Positions 9,619-18,083 of a stretch of DNA of 64,000 nt are shown one piece after another. Origin of the DNA: Clostridiales bacterium (GTDB taxonomy: Bacteria; Bacillota; Sulfobacillia; RBS10-35). The stretch covers positions 1-64,000 of the forward strand of contig JAHHQG010000025.1 of NCBI GenBank assembly GCA_018729555.1, given 5' to 3'. The notes under the pieces were generated by a model. The model had not been told where the DNA came from and searched no databases. It saw only the letters and a list, made by a program, of their open reading frames with translations. Position numbers and translations under genes: made by a program. How positions within the stretch are numbered: position 1 is the stretch's first letter; every line of letters starts with the position of its first letter.

Positions 9619-9870
9619 AAATTGCATAAAGCAAACGCGATGAAAGGGCCAGTAGGGCGGGAGCCAGCTGTCCAGAGAGCCGGGGAAAGGTGGGAGCCCG
9701 GTCAGCTGACCTGTCTGAAGATCTCCCTGGAGCGGCAGGCCTGAACCTCAGGGCAGTAGGGCCTGACGTCTTCCCCGCGTGAAGGGGATCGAGGGCTTCG
9801 GTCTCTTTGGCCGGAGAACTAAGGTGGTACCGCGGGTAAGCCCCGTCCTTAGGCGAGGACGGGGCTTTCA
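9619..9870 (+). promoter_or_regulatory. T-box riboswitch leader of ileS
   Basis: The leader contains the diagnostic T-box sequence AAGGTGGTACCGCG at 9821-9834, which pairs with the NCCA end of uncharged tRNA and nucleates the antiterminator. Upstream there is stem I-like material: GCGATGAAAGGG at 9636, an AGTAG loop element at 9651, and a candidate isoleucine specifier ATC at 9721-9723 after TCTGAAG. A terminator hairpin follows. Low charged tRNA-Ile would therefore raise ileS transcription. The T-box call is firm; the specifier assignment is tentative. Confidence 0.88.
9838..9868 (+). terminator. T-box intrinsic terminator before ileS
   Basis: Stem AGCCCCGTCCT / AGGACGGGGCT with a short loop, followed by TTTCATCC. 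The 5' arm lies just after the T-box sequence, so it is mutually exclusive with the antiterminator. Confidence 0.85.
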
Positions 9871-9896
9871 TCCTTTGGTGGGAGAGGAGCGATAGG

Positions 9897-12632
9897 GTGG
9901 ATTATCGGCAGACGGTTCTCTTGCCCAAGACCGACTTTCCCATGAGGGCCAGGCTTCCCGAAAGGGAACCCGCCTTCCTGGAAGCCTGGGACAGGATGGA
10001 TCTCTATCGCACCCTGCGCCAGCAGCGACAGGGGAAGAAAAAATGGGTCCTCCACGATGGGCCTCCCTACACCAGCGGGAGCGCCCATGTGGGCACCGCC
10101 ATGAACAAAGTGCTGAAGGACATGATCGTCCGGTACCACAGCCTGGAGGGAGAAGATGCACCTTACGTCCCCGGGTGGGATACCCACGGTCTCCCGACGG
10201 AGATGAGGGCCCTTCAGCAGCTGGGGGTCAACCATCGGTACGCGGAAGCTCTGGAGATCGTCCGCCTCTGCAGGGAGTTTTCCCTCAGGAACATGGAGAT
10301 CATGACCCAACAGTTCAAGCGCCTGGGTGTCCTGGGGGACTGGCAAAATCCCTACCGCACCCTGGATCCTGCCTTTGAAGGGGACCAGGTGGAGATCTTC
10401 GCCCTCATGCTGGAGAAAGGATACGTCTACCGGGGTCTCCGGCCGGTCTATTGGTGCCCCACCTGTGTGACGGCCCTGGCCGAGGCGGAGATCGAGTACC
10501 AAGAAAAAGAATCCCCTTCCCTTTGGGCAGGCTTTCCTGTGGAAGACGGCAAAGGGTTCCTTCCCGCGGGCACCTGGCTTTTGATCTGGACCACCACACC
10601 CTGGACCATCCCCGGCAACCAGGCCATCGCCATCCATCCGGAGGCGACTTATGTCCTGGTGGAGACCCAAAGGGGTCCTGTGGTGGTGGCCGAAAAACGG
10701 CAGGGCGAAGTCTTTTCCCTCCTGGGATTGGAGGAAAAAGAGCTCCTTAAGACCTTCAACGGAAGGGAGCTGGAGGGCATCACCTATCGCCATCCCCTTT
10801 ACGAGCGGGTGAGTCCCCTGATCCTGGGAGAACACGTTACGGTGGACGACGGGACCGGCCTGGTGCACACCGCCCCGGGCCACGGCCACGAAGACTTCGA
10901 GGTGGGAGAGCGCTACCACCTGCCGGTGACGGTCCCTGTCGACGAAGAAGGCCGGTTTACGAGAGAAGCCGGACCCTTTGAGGGCCTTGCCGTCGATGAA
11001 GCCGCAGAGAAGATCGTGGCAGCGTTGCGGGAGAAAGGGGCCCTCTTTCTCGCCACCACCCTTCGCCACAGCTATCCCCACTGCTGGCGGTGCCATAACC
11101 CCGTCATCTATCGGGCGACGGAGCAGTGGTTTGTGAAGCTGGATCTCTTCCGGGAAAAGGCCATCCAGGCGGCCTATGAGGTGAAGTGGGTTCCGTCGTG
11201 GGGAGCCCAGCGCATGGAAGAGATGGTGCGGGGCCGCACCGACTGGGTCCTCTCCCGCCAAAGGGTGTGGGGCGTTCCCATCCCCGCCTTCTACTGCCGA
11301 TCCTGCGGGGAAGCGCTGGCGACGCCCGAGATCGCCCGCCATGTGGCGGACCTCTTCCGGCGAGAGGGCTCGGAGATCTGGTGGAGGGAAGCCAGCGCCA
11401 ACCTCCTTCCCGAAGGGGCGCGGTGCCCTAAGTGCGGTTCTTCCGACCTCGAGAAGGGCCGGGACACCTTCGATGTGTGGATGGATTCAGGGTCGACCCA
11501 TCATGCCGTTTTGAAGCGGCGCCCCGAGCTCCACTGGCCGGCTGACCTCTACCTGGAAGGCCACAACGACCAGTTCCGAGGTTGGTACCAGAGCTCCCTT
11601 TTGATCTCCACCATCACCGACGGGAAAGCCCCTTACCGGGAAGTCCTCTCCCACGGCTTTGTGGTGGATGCCCAGGGTCGCCACATGCATAAATCCCTGG
11701 GGAACACCGTCGATCCCATGGAGGTGGTCCAGAAGTTCGGGGCCGATGTCTTCCGCCTCTGGGTGGCCAGCATCGACTACACCGCCGACGTGCGCATCGG
11801 CGATGCCATCCTGGAGCAGGTGGCGGAAGCTTACCGCAAGATCCGGAACACCTTCCGCTTCTTCTTGGGAAACCTCTTCGACTTCTCCCCGGAAAAGGAT
11901 CTCGTGGATCCCTCCCTCTGGCCTCCCTTGGAGCGCTGGATCGTCTCCAAAGCGGCCTTTTTAGAAGAGCAGGTCCGCCTCTGGGCCAAGCACTATCAGT
12001 TCCGCAATCTCTACGGGGCCCTCTACCAGTTCATCCATCGGGAGCTCTCCTCCTATTACCTGGACATCCGGAAAGATGCCCTCTACACCCTTGCTCCTTC
12101 CGATCCCGTGCGCCGTTCGGCCCAGTCGGCCCTCTATTGGCTGGGGCGCTTCCTCATGGCGGCCTTCAGCCCCATCCTGGTCTTTACGTCGGAAGAAGTG
12201 TGGCAGCACTGGCCCAAGAAGCCGGGGGAAGATGAGGGGAGCATCCACCTCCTCACCTGGCCGGAGCTACCCCTTCCTGCCGGGTTGGAGCCCGGCATGG
12301 AGCGGCTCTTTTGGCTTCGGGAGGAGCTGGGGGAAACCCTCGAACAGGCCCGGCAAGAGGGGACCGTCCTTCCGGCCGCCCGCCTCTTCCTGGCGGCTCC
12401 CGCCAAGGATCTGGACGTCTGGAAGGAGGTGGGGGAAGAGACCATGGCCCTGGCCCTGGGAGTGGCGGAAGTGGTCCTCTTGAAGGATGAAGGAGAAGGG
12501 AAGGTCTGGGTGGAACCTACGGGATATGCCCGGTGCCAGCGGTGCTGGCGGTATCTTCCCGAAGTGGCGGAGAGCCCCAACGGTCTTTGCCAGCGGTGCC
12601 AGAAGGTGTTGGAAGAGCTGCGCCCCTCTTAG
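9897..12632 (+). CDS. ileS: Isoleucyl-tRNA synthetase
   Basis: Class I aminoacyl-tRNA synthetase, 911 residues, the usual bacterial IleS length. It charges tRNA-Ile in the cytoplasm. The HIGH signature appears as HVGT at residues 64-67 after DGPPYTSGSA, and KMSKS appears as HMHKS at residues 596-600 followed by LGN. Both are variants but in the correct context. The C-terminal zinc finger has two Cys pairs (about C880/C883 and C898/C901). The GTG start has a GGGAGAGGAG ribosome-binding site about 8 bases upstream. The gene is controlled by the T-box leader and heads a run with the zinc-finger gene, lspA and rluD. Confidence 0.97.
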   Translation: MDYRQTVLLPKTDFPMRARLPEREPAFLEAWDRMDLYRTLRQQRQGKKKWVLHDGPPYTSGSAHVGTAMNKVLKDMIVRYHSLEGEDAPYVPGWDTHGLPTEMRALQQLGVNHRYAEALEIVRLCREFSLRNMEIMTQQFKRLGVLGDWQNPYRTLDPAFEGDQVEIFALMLEKGYVYRGLRPVYWCPTCVTALAEAEIEYQEKESPSLWAGFPVEDGKGFLPAGTWLLIWTTTPWTIPGNQAIAIHPEATYVLVETQRGPVVVAEKRQGEVFSLLGLEEKELLKTFNGRELEGITYRHPLYERVSPLILGEHVTVDDGTGLVHTAPGHGHEDFEVGERYHLPVTVPVDEEGRFTREAGPFEGLAVDEAAEKIVAALREKGALFLATTLRHSYPHCWRCHNPVIYRATEQWFVKLDLFREKAIQAAYEVKWVPSWGAQRMEEMVRGRTDWVLSRQRVWGVPIPAFYCRSCGEALATPEIARHVADLFRREGSEIWWREASANLLPEGARCPKCGSSDLEKGRDTFDVWMDSGSTHHAVLKRRPELHWPADLYLEGHNDQFRGWYQSSLLISTITDGKAPYREVLSHGFVVDAQGRHMHKSLGNTVDPMEVVQKFGADVFRLWVASIDYTADVRIGDAILEQVAEAYRKIRNTFRFFLGNLFDFSPEKDLVDPSLWPPLERWIVSKAAFLEEQVRLWAKHYQFRNLYGALYQFIHRELSSYYLDIRKDALYTLAPSDPVRRSAQSALYWLGRFLMAAFSPILVFTSEEVWQHWPKKPGEDEGSIHLLTWPELPLPAGLEPGMERLFWLREELGETLEQARQEGTVLPAARLFLAAPAKDLDVWKEVGEETMALALGVAEVVLLKDEGEGKVWVEPTGYARCQRCWRYLPEVAESPNGLCQRCQKVLEELRPS

Positions 12633-12664
12633 GACACCCTTTTGGGCAAAGGAGGGGATCTTCT

Positions 12665-13021
12665 TTGCCGGGGGATGGGCGGGAAGAGGAGCTTCGAGAA
12701 ACCCGAGAGAAGGTTCGGGAAGAGAAAGAGAAGGTGCGGCAGGAGGTGGAGGAGAGCGCCAGGGCGGCTTCCCTGGAGCTCTCCTCCTTTGATCAACATC
12801 CGGCCGATCTGGCCAGCGATCTCTTCTTGCGGGAGCAGATGCAGGGAGTCTATGAGCTTTTGGACCGCCGGGAGGAACGGTTGGACCAGGCCCTCCAGCG
12901 GGAGGATCGGGGCATCTGCGTCCGGTGCGGGAGGACCATCGAAAGGGAGCGCTTGAAGATCCTTCCCGAGACCGACTTATGCGCCCGGTGCGCGAGGGAG
13001 CTGGCTGAAAAAGGCCCCTGA
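12665..13021 (+). CDS. DksA/TraR-family zinc-finger protein (YteA-like)
   Basis: 118-residue protein with a Glu/Arg-rich coiled-coil N-terminus, a SSFDQHPAD motif near residue 41 as in Bacillus YteA-type proteins, and a C4 zinc finger (CVRCGR, then CARCAR). Family members act on RNA polymerase or are of unknown role in spore-formers. I chose the TTG at 12665 because AAAGGAGGGG lies 7 bases upstream; longer forms would run into ileS. Its place between ileS and lspA is common in Bacillota. Confidence 0.82.
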   Translation: MPGDGREEELRETREKVREEKEKVRQEVEESARAASLELSSFDQHPADLASDLFLREQMQGVYELLDRREERLDQALQREDRGICVRCGRTIERERLKILPETDLCARCARELAEKGP

Positions 13022-13040
13022 TCTGCTATCATGGGCGAGG

Positions 13041-13514
13041 ATGAACCGGAGCATCGCCCTGGCGGCCCTTTCGGGGCTGGCCGCCTTTTCGCTGGATTAT
13101 GCCAGCAAGCGGTGGATTGAGGCGGCCATACCCCTTCATGATACGATTCCTTTGTGGCCCGGGGTGTTTGACATCACCCACACCCGGAATACCGGGGCGG
13201 CCTTTGGGATCCTGCAGGGCCACGGAAGCCTTTTGATCCTGGTCTCGGTCGCCGTGGTGATCTTGGCCCTTTTGTACAGCCGGACCCTTTTGGCCCTGGG
13301 GCCTTTGGCCCAGACGGGCCTGGGGCTGGTCCTGGGGGGTGCCTTGGGAAACCTCTGGGATCGGCTGCACCGGGGATACGTGACGGACTTCCTGCACATC
13401 CATTACTGGCCGGTCTTCAACCTGGCCGACACTTTCGTAGTGGTGGGAGGAGCCCTTTTGATCTTGGCCCTCTCCCGCGGCCAGCCCCGCGCAGAGGAGG
13501 GAGGGAACCTGTGA
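13041..13514 (+). CDS. lspA: Lipoprotein signal peptidase (signal peptidase II)
   Basis: 157-residue membrane aspartyl peptidase that cleaves prolipoproteins before the lipidated Cys. Four hydrophobic segments are visible. The catalytic region contains NTGAAFG, GNLWDRL and VTDFLHI...FNLADT, with the conserved aspartates in the last two motifs. It lies 19 bases after the zinc-finger gene and its stop overlaps the rluD start by 4 bases. Its substrates would include the lipoproteins at 27.8, 35.6 and 56.7 kb. Confidence 0.96.
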   Translation: MNRSIALAALSGLAAFSLDYASKRWIEAAIPLHDTIPLWPGVFDITHTRNTGAAFGILQGHGSLLILVSVAVVILALLYSRTLLALGPLAQTGLGLVLGGALGNLWDRLHRGYVTDFLHIHYWPVFNLADTFVVVGGALLILALSRGQPRAEEGGNL

Positions 13515-14497
13515 ACTGGCGCTTTTCCCGGCAAGAGGTGGAACTCCCCGCGGGGGAGATCCGGGAGTATGAGGTGACTGCGGACGAAGAAGGCCTCCGC
13601 CTGGACCGCTTCCTGGCCCTCAAAGATGACCTCAGCATCAGCCGGGCCACGGCCCAGAAGTGGATTCTGGAGGGCCGGGTCCTCATCAACGGCATGGAGG
13701 GCCAGCGCTCCGATCGCCTGAAGTCGGGGGATCGGGTGCGCCTTTCCATCCCCGAACCGGAAACCGTGGATCTTCCGCCTCAGGAGATCCCCCTGGACAT
13801 CATCTACGAAGATCGGGACATTATCGTCATCAACAAACAAAGGGGTCTGGTGGTCCACCCGGCGGCGGGGAATGCGTCGGGCACCCTGGTGAACGCCCTT
13901 TTGGCCCATTGTCAGGACCTCCCGGGGATCAACGGGGTGCTGCGGCCGGGGATCGTCCACCGCATCGATAAGGACACCACCGGCCTTCTGGTGGTGGCCA
14001 AGACCGATCTGGCCTATGCCCACCTGGCGAGGCAGATCCGCCAGCATCTGGTGCAACGGACCTACCTCGCCCTGGTGAAGGGCCATCCCCCCGTGGAAGA
14101 AGGGACCATCGAGGCCCCCATCGGAAGGGACCTCTCGGACCGGAAGCGGATGGCCGTCCGGCCGGGGGGAAAGCCGGCCATTACCCGCTTCAAGGTGAAA
14201 GAGGCCTTTCCCCGCCACGCCCTTTTGGAGTGCCGGCTGGAGACCGGCCGCACCCACCAGATCCGGGTCCATTTGGCCTACATGGGAAACCCCATCGTCG
14301 GGGACCCCGTCTACGCCCCGCCGGCCTTGAGGCCGGGGATGCCCGAGGCCCTCGGGCTTTCGGGCCAGGCCCTCCACGCTTACCGCTTGGAATTCCGCCA
14401 TCCCCGCACGGGGGAGATGGTTTCCTTTGAAGCCCCGTTGCCGGAGGATATGGCGGCGGCCTTGGAGAAGGTTCTCCGGGAAGAGGGTGAGGCATGA
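13511..14497 (+). CDS. rluD: RluD-type 23S rRNA pseudouridine synthase
   Basis: 328 residues. An N-terminal S4 RNA-binding domain (LRLDRFLALKDD to about residue 90) precedes the catalytic domain with HRIDKDTTGLLVVAKT, whose Asp is the catalytic nucleophile, and the RTHQIRVH motif. It converts uridines to pseudouridine, in the RluD family usually in 23S rRNA helix 69; exact sites cannot be read from the sequence. GTG start overlapping lspA (GTGA); the 3' end overlaps the next gene. The lspA-rluD order is typical for Bacillota. Confidence 0.93.
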   Translation: MNWRFSRQEVELPAGEIREYEVTADEEGLRLDRFLALKDDLSISRATAQKWILEGRVLINGMEGQRSDRLKSGDRVRLSIPEPETVDLPPQEIPLDIIYEDRDIIVINKQRGLVVHPAAGNASGTLVNALLAHCQDLPGINGVLRPGIVHRIDKDTTGLLVVAKTDLAYAHLARQIRQHLVQRTYLALVKGHPPVEEGTIEAPIGRDLSDRKRMAVRPGGKPAITRFKVKEAFPRHALLECRLETGRTHQIRVHLAYMGNPIVGDPVYAPPALRPGMPEALGLSGQALHAYRLEFRHPRTGEMVSFEAPLPEDMAAALEKVLREEGEA

Positions 14498-15225
14498 AAC
14501 TGACGGTCCTGGGAAACCAGGGTCCTTTTCCCGGTCCCGGGGGCGCCACCAGCGGTTACCTCCTGCAGGAGGGAGATTGGAGCCTTCTTTTGGATGTGGG
14601 GAGCGGCGTTCTTTCTCGCCTGCTGCAGGAGATCTCCCTCGCCGACCTGAAGGCTGTCCTCATCTCCCACTGGCATGACGATCACGTGGCGGACCTGGGC
14701 GTCTTGGCCTACGCCGTCCAGGTGGAGCGCTCCATGGGGCGCTTCGGGCCCGATCCCCTGCCGGTCTACGGCCCGCCCGACGCCGAAGGGGAACGGCGGT
14801 TGAAGGGGCTGGAGGCCTTTTTAACCTATGAGCCTGTCCCCCGGGCCTTGGGGCCCTTCACTTTGGAGACGGCACCCACCGTCCATGCCCGGCCGGGGTA
14901 CAGTTACCGCATCTCCAGCTCTACAGGGACCCTTTGCTATTCGGGGGATACGGGCTGGCAGGAGGATCTCATCGCCCTCGCCAAGGGCGCGGGGCTCTTC
15001 CTGGCGGAAGCCAGCTTTCTCGAGCCGGAGAAGCCGGGGGAGGGTCCCGGCCATCTGACGGGCCTCCAGGCGGGGGAGATGGCGGCGGCCGCCGGAGTGA
15101 AAGAGCTCCTCCTTACCCACTTTTACCCCTTTTTCGATCCCAGCCGCCTGGTGCAGCAGGCGGCCCAGGTCTTTCCTCGGGTTCAGGCGGCCCGAAGGGG
15201 CGTCGCCTACGATGTGGGGAGGTAG
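14494..15225 (+). CDS. MBL-fold metal-dependent hydrolase (YhfI/RNase Z-like)
   Basis: 243 residues with the metallo-beta-lactamase signature SHWHDDH (H59, H61, D63, H64), a GDT motif near residue 152 and a late LLLTHFYPFF His. The N-terminal MKLTVLGNQGPFPGPGGATS resembles the small MBL hydrolases related to RNase Z. Substrate unknown. Translationally coupled to rluD by a 4-bp overlap. Confidence 0.85.
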   Translation: MKLTVLGNQGPFPGPGGATSGYLLQEGDWSLLLDVGSGVLSRLLQEISLADLKAVLISHWHDDHVADLGVLAYAVQVERSMGRFGPDPLPVYGPPDAEGERRLKGLEAFLTYEPVPRALGPFTLETAPTVHARPGYSYRISSSTGTLCYSGDTGWQEDLIALAKGAGLFLAEASFLEPEKPGEGPGHLTGLQAGEMAAAAGVKELLLTHFYPFFDPSRLVQQAAQVFPRVQAARRGVAYDVGR

Positions 15226-15229
15226 GTCG

Positions 15230-16732
15230 GTGGAGCTGGAGTGGATGGGAGTCCTGGAGCTAAAGGATGCCCTGGAGAAGGGAACGACATCGTCGGAAGA
15301 GCTGGTGAAGCTCTTCTTTGACCGCTATGAGACTTACGATCGAGGGAAAGTCCGCTCCGTCCTCCAGGTGGATGAAAGGGCCCTTTCCCAAGCCCGGGCA
15401 TTAGACGAAGAGCGCCGGAGGACGGGGGCCCGCAGCCCTCTCCACGGCATCCCCATTCTGGTCAAGGATAACATCGATACGGAGCCGCCCCTGGAGACCA
15501 CGGCGGGATCCCTGTTTCTCCTTGGACGGCCTCCCCAAAAAGATGCCCCCGTGGTGGAAAAGCTCCGCCGGTCGGGGGCCATTGTCGTGGGGAAGGCCAA
15601 CCTATCGGAATGGTCCAACTTTCGTTCTTCCTATTCCTTGAGCGGCTGGAGCGCCCGGGGTGGGGTGACCTCCCTTCCCCACTACCTGGACCGGAACCCC
15701 TCGGGCTCCAGCTCGGGATCGGCGGCGGCCGTCAGCGCCGGGCTGGTACCTCTGAGCCTGGGGACCGAGACCGATGGATCCATCATCAGCCCCGCCAGCA
15801 CCTGCGGGGTGGTGGGGGTGAAGCCTTCCGTAGGGTTCACTAGCCGGCGGGGGGTGATCCCCATCTCCTTCAGCCAGGATACCGTGGGTCCCATGGCCCG
15901 CTCCGTGAAGGATGCCGCTGTGGCCCTCAGCCTCATGGGGGGACCGGACGAAGGGGATCCCGCGACCCTGGCCTTCTGGGACGGTTTTGCCTTCACCTGG
16001 CCCTTGAAGGAAATGCCCTCTCCCTGGCGGGTGGGGGTGCTCCGCCACTGGCAGGGGCGCCATCCGGCGGTGGACCGGGCGCTGGAGGAGGCCGTCGCCA
16101 TTTTGAGGGACCGGGGGGTGGAAGTCCTGGATCCGGTGGAGCTTCCCTCTTGGAAGGCCCTCCAGGAAGATGAGAGCGAATGGCAGGTCCTCCTTTCCGA
16201 GTTCCCTGCGGCATGGAAGGCCTACATGGAGGCCCGGACCGGCGAGCCCATGGACCTCAGCATGCTCCTTCGCTTCAACGAGGAGCATCGGGAGGCGGAG
16301 ATGCCTCTTTTCGGCCAGGACATCATCGAAAAGGCTCTGCAGGCTCCCGGAATGGAGACGGAAGCCTATGCCCGGGCCCTTGAGAAGAGCCGGCGGCTGG
16401 GAGGGAGGGAAGGCATCGACGCGGCCCTTTCGGCTCACCGCCTCCATGCCCTCCTGGCGCCCTCGGGAGGCCCTGCCCTGCTGCACGATCCGATTTTGGG
16501 GAGCCGGGGCGCGTGGTCCACCTCCGGGCCTGCGGCGCGGGCGGGCTACCCCATGGTGACGGTGCCCATGGGCCATGTGGAAGGCCTACCCTTGGGGGTA
16601 TCCCTCATCGGGACCCGAAGGAGCGAAGGGTTCCTCTTGCACCTGGCCCTTCTCCTGGAAGAAGGCGCACCTCCCTCGCCCCGGCCGCGGTTCCAGGAGA
16701 CCCTATCCTGGTCCCGGGGAGGAACGCCTTGA
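15230..16732 (+). CDS. Amidase-signature family protein
   Basis: About 500 residues. It contains the Ser-cisSer-Lys triad context: K79 in HGIPILVKDNID, the Ser-rich SGSSSGSAAAV at about 158-168, and S184 in TETDGSIISPAS. This is an amidase-family enzyme rather than GatA: there are no gatB/gatC neighbours, and the C-terminus (PMVTVPMGHVEGLPLGVSLI) is that of generic amidases. The substrate cannot be deduced. I chose the GTG at 15230 because GGGGAGGT sits 6 bases upstream; an in-frame ATG at 15212 lies inside the upstream gene. Confidence 0.88.
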   Translation: MELEWMGVLELKDALEKGTTSSEELVKLFFDRYETYDRGKVRSVLQVDERALSQARALDEERRRTGARSPLHGIPILVKDNIDTEPPLETTAGSLFLLGRPPQKDAPVVEKLRRSGAIVVGKANLSEWSNFRSSYSLSGWSARGGVTSLPHYLDRNPSGSSSGSAAAVSAGLVPLSLGTETDGSIISPASTCGVVGVKPSVGFTSRRGVIPISFSQDTVGPMARSVKDAAVALSLMGGPDEGDPATLAFWDGFAFTWPLKEMPSPWRVGVLRHWQGRHPAVDRALEEAVAILRDRGVEVLDPVELPSWKALQEDESEWQVLLSEFPAAWKAYMEARTGEPMDLSMLLRFNEEHREAEMPLFGQDIIEKALQAPGMETEAYARALEKSRRLGGREGIDAALSAHRLHALLAPSGGPALLHDPILGSRGAWSTSGPAARAGYPMVTVPMGHVEGLPLGVSLIGTRRSEGFLLHLALLLEEGAPPSPRPRFQETLSWSRGGTP

Positions 16733-17041
16733 GATGGGGAGGGATCCTCAAGGAGGAGCGGGAAAAGAGCCAGGGCCAGGGTCTTCTGTGGCTCCTCCTC
16801 ACCCGTGACCACCCTAAGCGCCATACCTTGATCTACGGATATCTCCTCCTCGGCGCGGTGCTTCTCCGCCGGGCGGGCCTCACTTCCTCCCCCGGGGTCA
16901 TGGGGCCCGCCACCGACGCCTTCCCCCTCCTTTTCCTCCTTTTCACCGGCATCTTAGGTCCCGCCTGGCCAGCGGGCTCATGGCCCTCTTTCGCCAGGCG
17001 CTGGAGGGAACGGCGGAGAGGTACCGCCCCGGCGAGGAATG
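16729..17041 (+). pseudogene. Broken tandem paralogue of the downstream membrane protein
   Basis: The first part reads GGILKEEREKSQGQGLLWLLL, clearly related to the start of the next gene (PSILREAWEKSRGQGLLWFLL). Further on, in another frame, SGLMALFRQALEG matches SGLMALFRQVHEG of the next gene before a stop at 17039-17041. The middle is shortened and the frame is lost. It begins with a TTG overlapping the amidase stop. This is a decayed tandem duplicate. Confidence 0.6.
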
Positions 17042-17103
17042 ACGGTTTCCCTTCCCGCGCCCAAAGGCTATGATGGCGTCATGAAGGTGCGGGAGAAGGG
17101 GCC

Positions 17104-17883
17104 ATGGTGAGCTTCCCCTCCATCCTGCGGGAGGCCTGGGAGAAGAGCCGCGGCCAAGGCCTCCTCTGGTTCCTCCTGGTCCTTGCTTCCGCCTTCCCGC
17201 ACCTGGTGAGCTACGGCTTCCTTCAGGTGGGGTTCAGCTCCCTTCCCGACGGGAGGCCTCCCGCCCTCAGTCCCAGCTTGGTGTCTTTGCTGGTGACGAT
17301 CCTTTTCCTGGGTTTGGTGGCGGCGCCGGCCTATGGGAGCGGCCTGATGGCCCTCTTCCGCCAGGTTCACGAGGGGGAACGGCCCAGCCTCGAGACCTTC
17401 ATGCGCGAGGCGGGGACCTATTACTGGCGGATCGCCGGGGGCGGCCTTCTCTTCGCCCTTCTCGTTTTCTTCCTCGGCGGATTTCTCGTGGCCGGCGGTC
17501 CGGCGGCGGGGGTTTTAAGGGCCCTCTTCCTCCCCTTCCTGGTGTTCATCCGCATGGTGGCCCTTTACTGGAGCCCGGCGGTGGCCCTGGGGGACCGCAC
17601 CGTCCTGGGAGGGATCCAGGCCTCCACCCGGATGGCCCTTCTCCACTGGCTTCCCACCCTTCTCCTGGTCCTGGTGGATGTGGGGCTGGCGGAAGGGTTT
17701 TCGTCCCTCTCCGGCGCGGGCGGGATGGCCTCGGGCCTTGGGAGCGATGCCGAAGGGTGGCTCCAGAGGCCTTCCTTCCTCCGGGTGGCCGCCGTCATCC
17801 TTCTTCAGGGGTCTTGGCAGCTCTACTTCCGCATGGTGGTTTGGACCTTCTTCCGCCGGGGCGCGCCGGCGCTCCAGGCCTAA
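17104..17883 (+). CDS. Multi-pass membrane protein of unknown function
   Basis: 259 residues with about six hydrophobic segments, the clearest at residues 20-40, 58-78, 112-140, 145-165 and 178-195, plus a C-terminal helix. Charged termini and the motif WEKSRGQGLLWFLL mark the N-terminus. It resembles generic bacterial membrane proteins with a repeated-helix layout (DUF4013/YesL-like in feel), but I cannot assign a family. ATG start with GGAGAAGGGG upstream. The preceding pseudogene is a partial paralogue. Confidence 0.7.
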   Translation: MVSFPSILREAWEKSRGQGLLWFLLVLASAFPHLVSYGFLQVGFSSLPDGRPPALSPSLVSLLVTILFLGLVAAPAYGSGLMALFRQVHEGERPSLETFMREAGTYYWRIAGGGLLFALLVFFLGGFLVAGGPAAGVLRALFLPFLVFIRMVALYWSPAVALGDRTVLGGIQASTRMALLHWLPTLLLVLVDVGLAEGFSSLSGAGGMASGLGSDAEGWLQRPSFLRVAAVILLQGSWQLYFRMVVWTFFRRGAPALQA

Positions 17884-17963
17884 TCCCTCTTCTCCCCCGG
17901 TCTCTTCGTGGCCGTTCTGTTTTCCCCTGCCGAAGGCATAGGGAAGGACCGGAACGATCTTCC

Positions 17964-17992
17964 TTGCCCTCGAGAGAAGGGAGCGTTACAAT
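17964..17992 (+). promoter_or_regulatory. Promoter of the mannose-type sugar operon
   Basis: TTGCCC (17964-17969), 17-bp spacer, TACAAT (17987-17992). It lies 91 bases before the first gene of the three-gene operon; the intervening leader shows no clear terminator. Confidence 0.6.
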
Positions 17993-18083
17993 GAAACCGT
18001 CCATCTCTGACGACGTCACCGGGTTAGATCGTTGGCGGTCAAACGACGGCGGTCATGGCCTGTAGCGCGAAAGGAGGGCGTCC

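Noticed and set aside
9849-11342. 497-codon minus-strand frame opposite ileS
   Set aside because: Fully antisense to a clear synthetase gene and crosses the T-box terminator.
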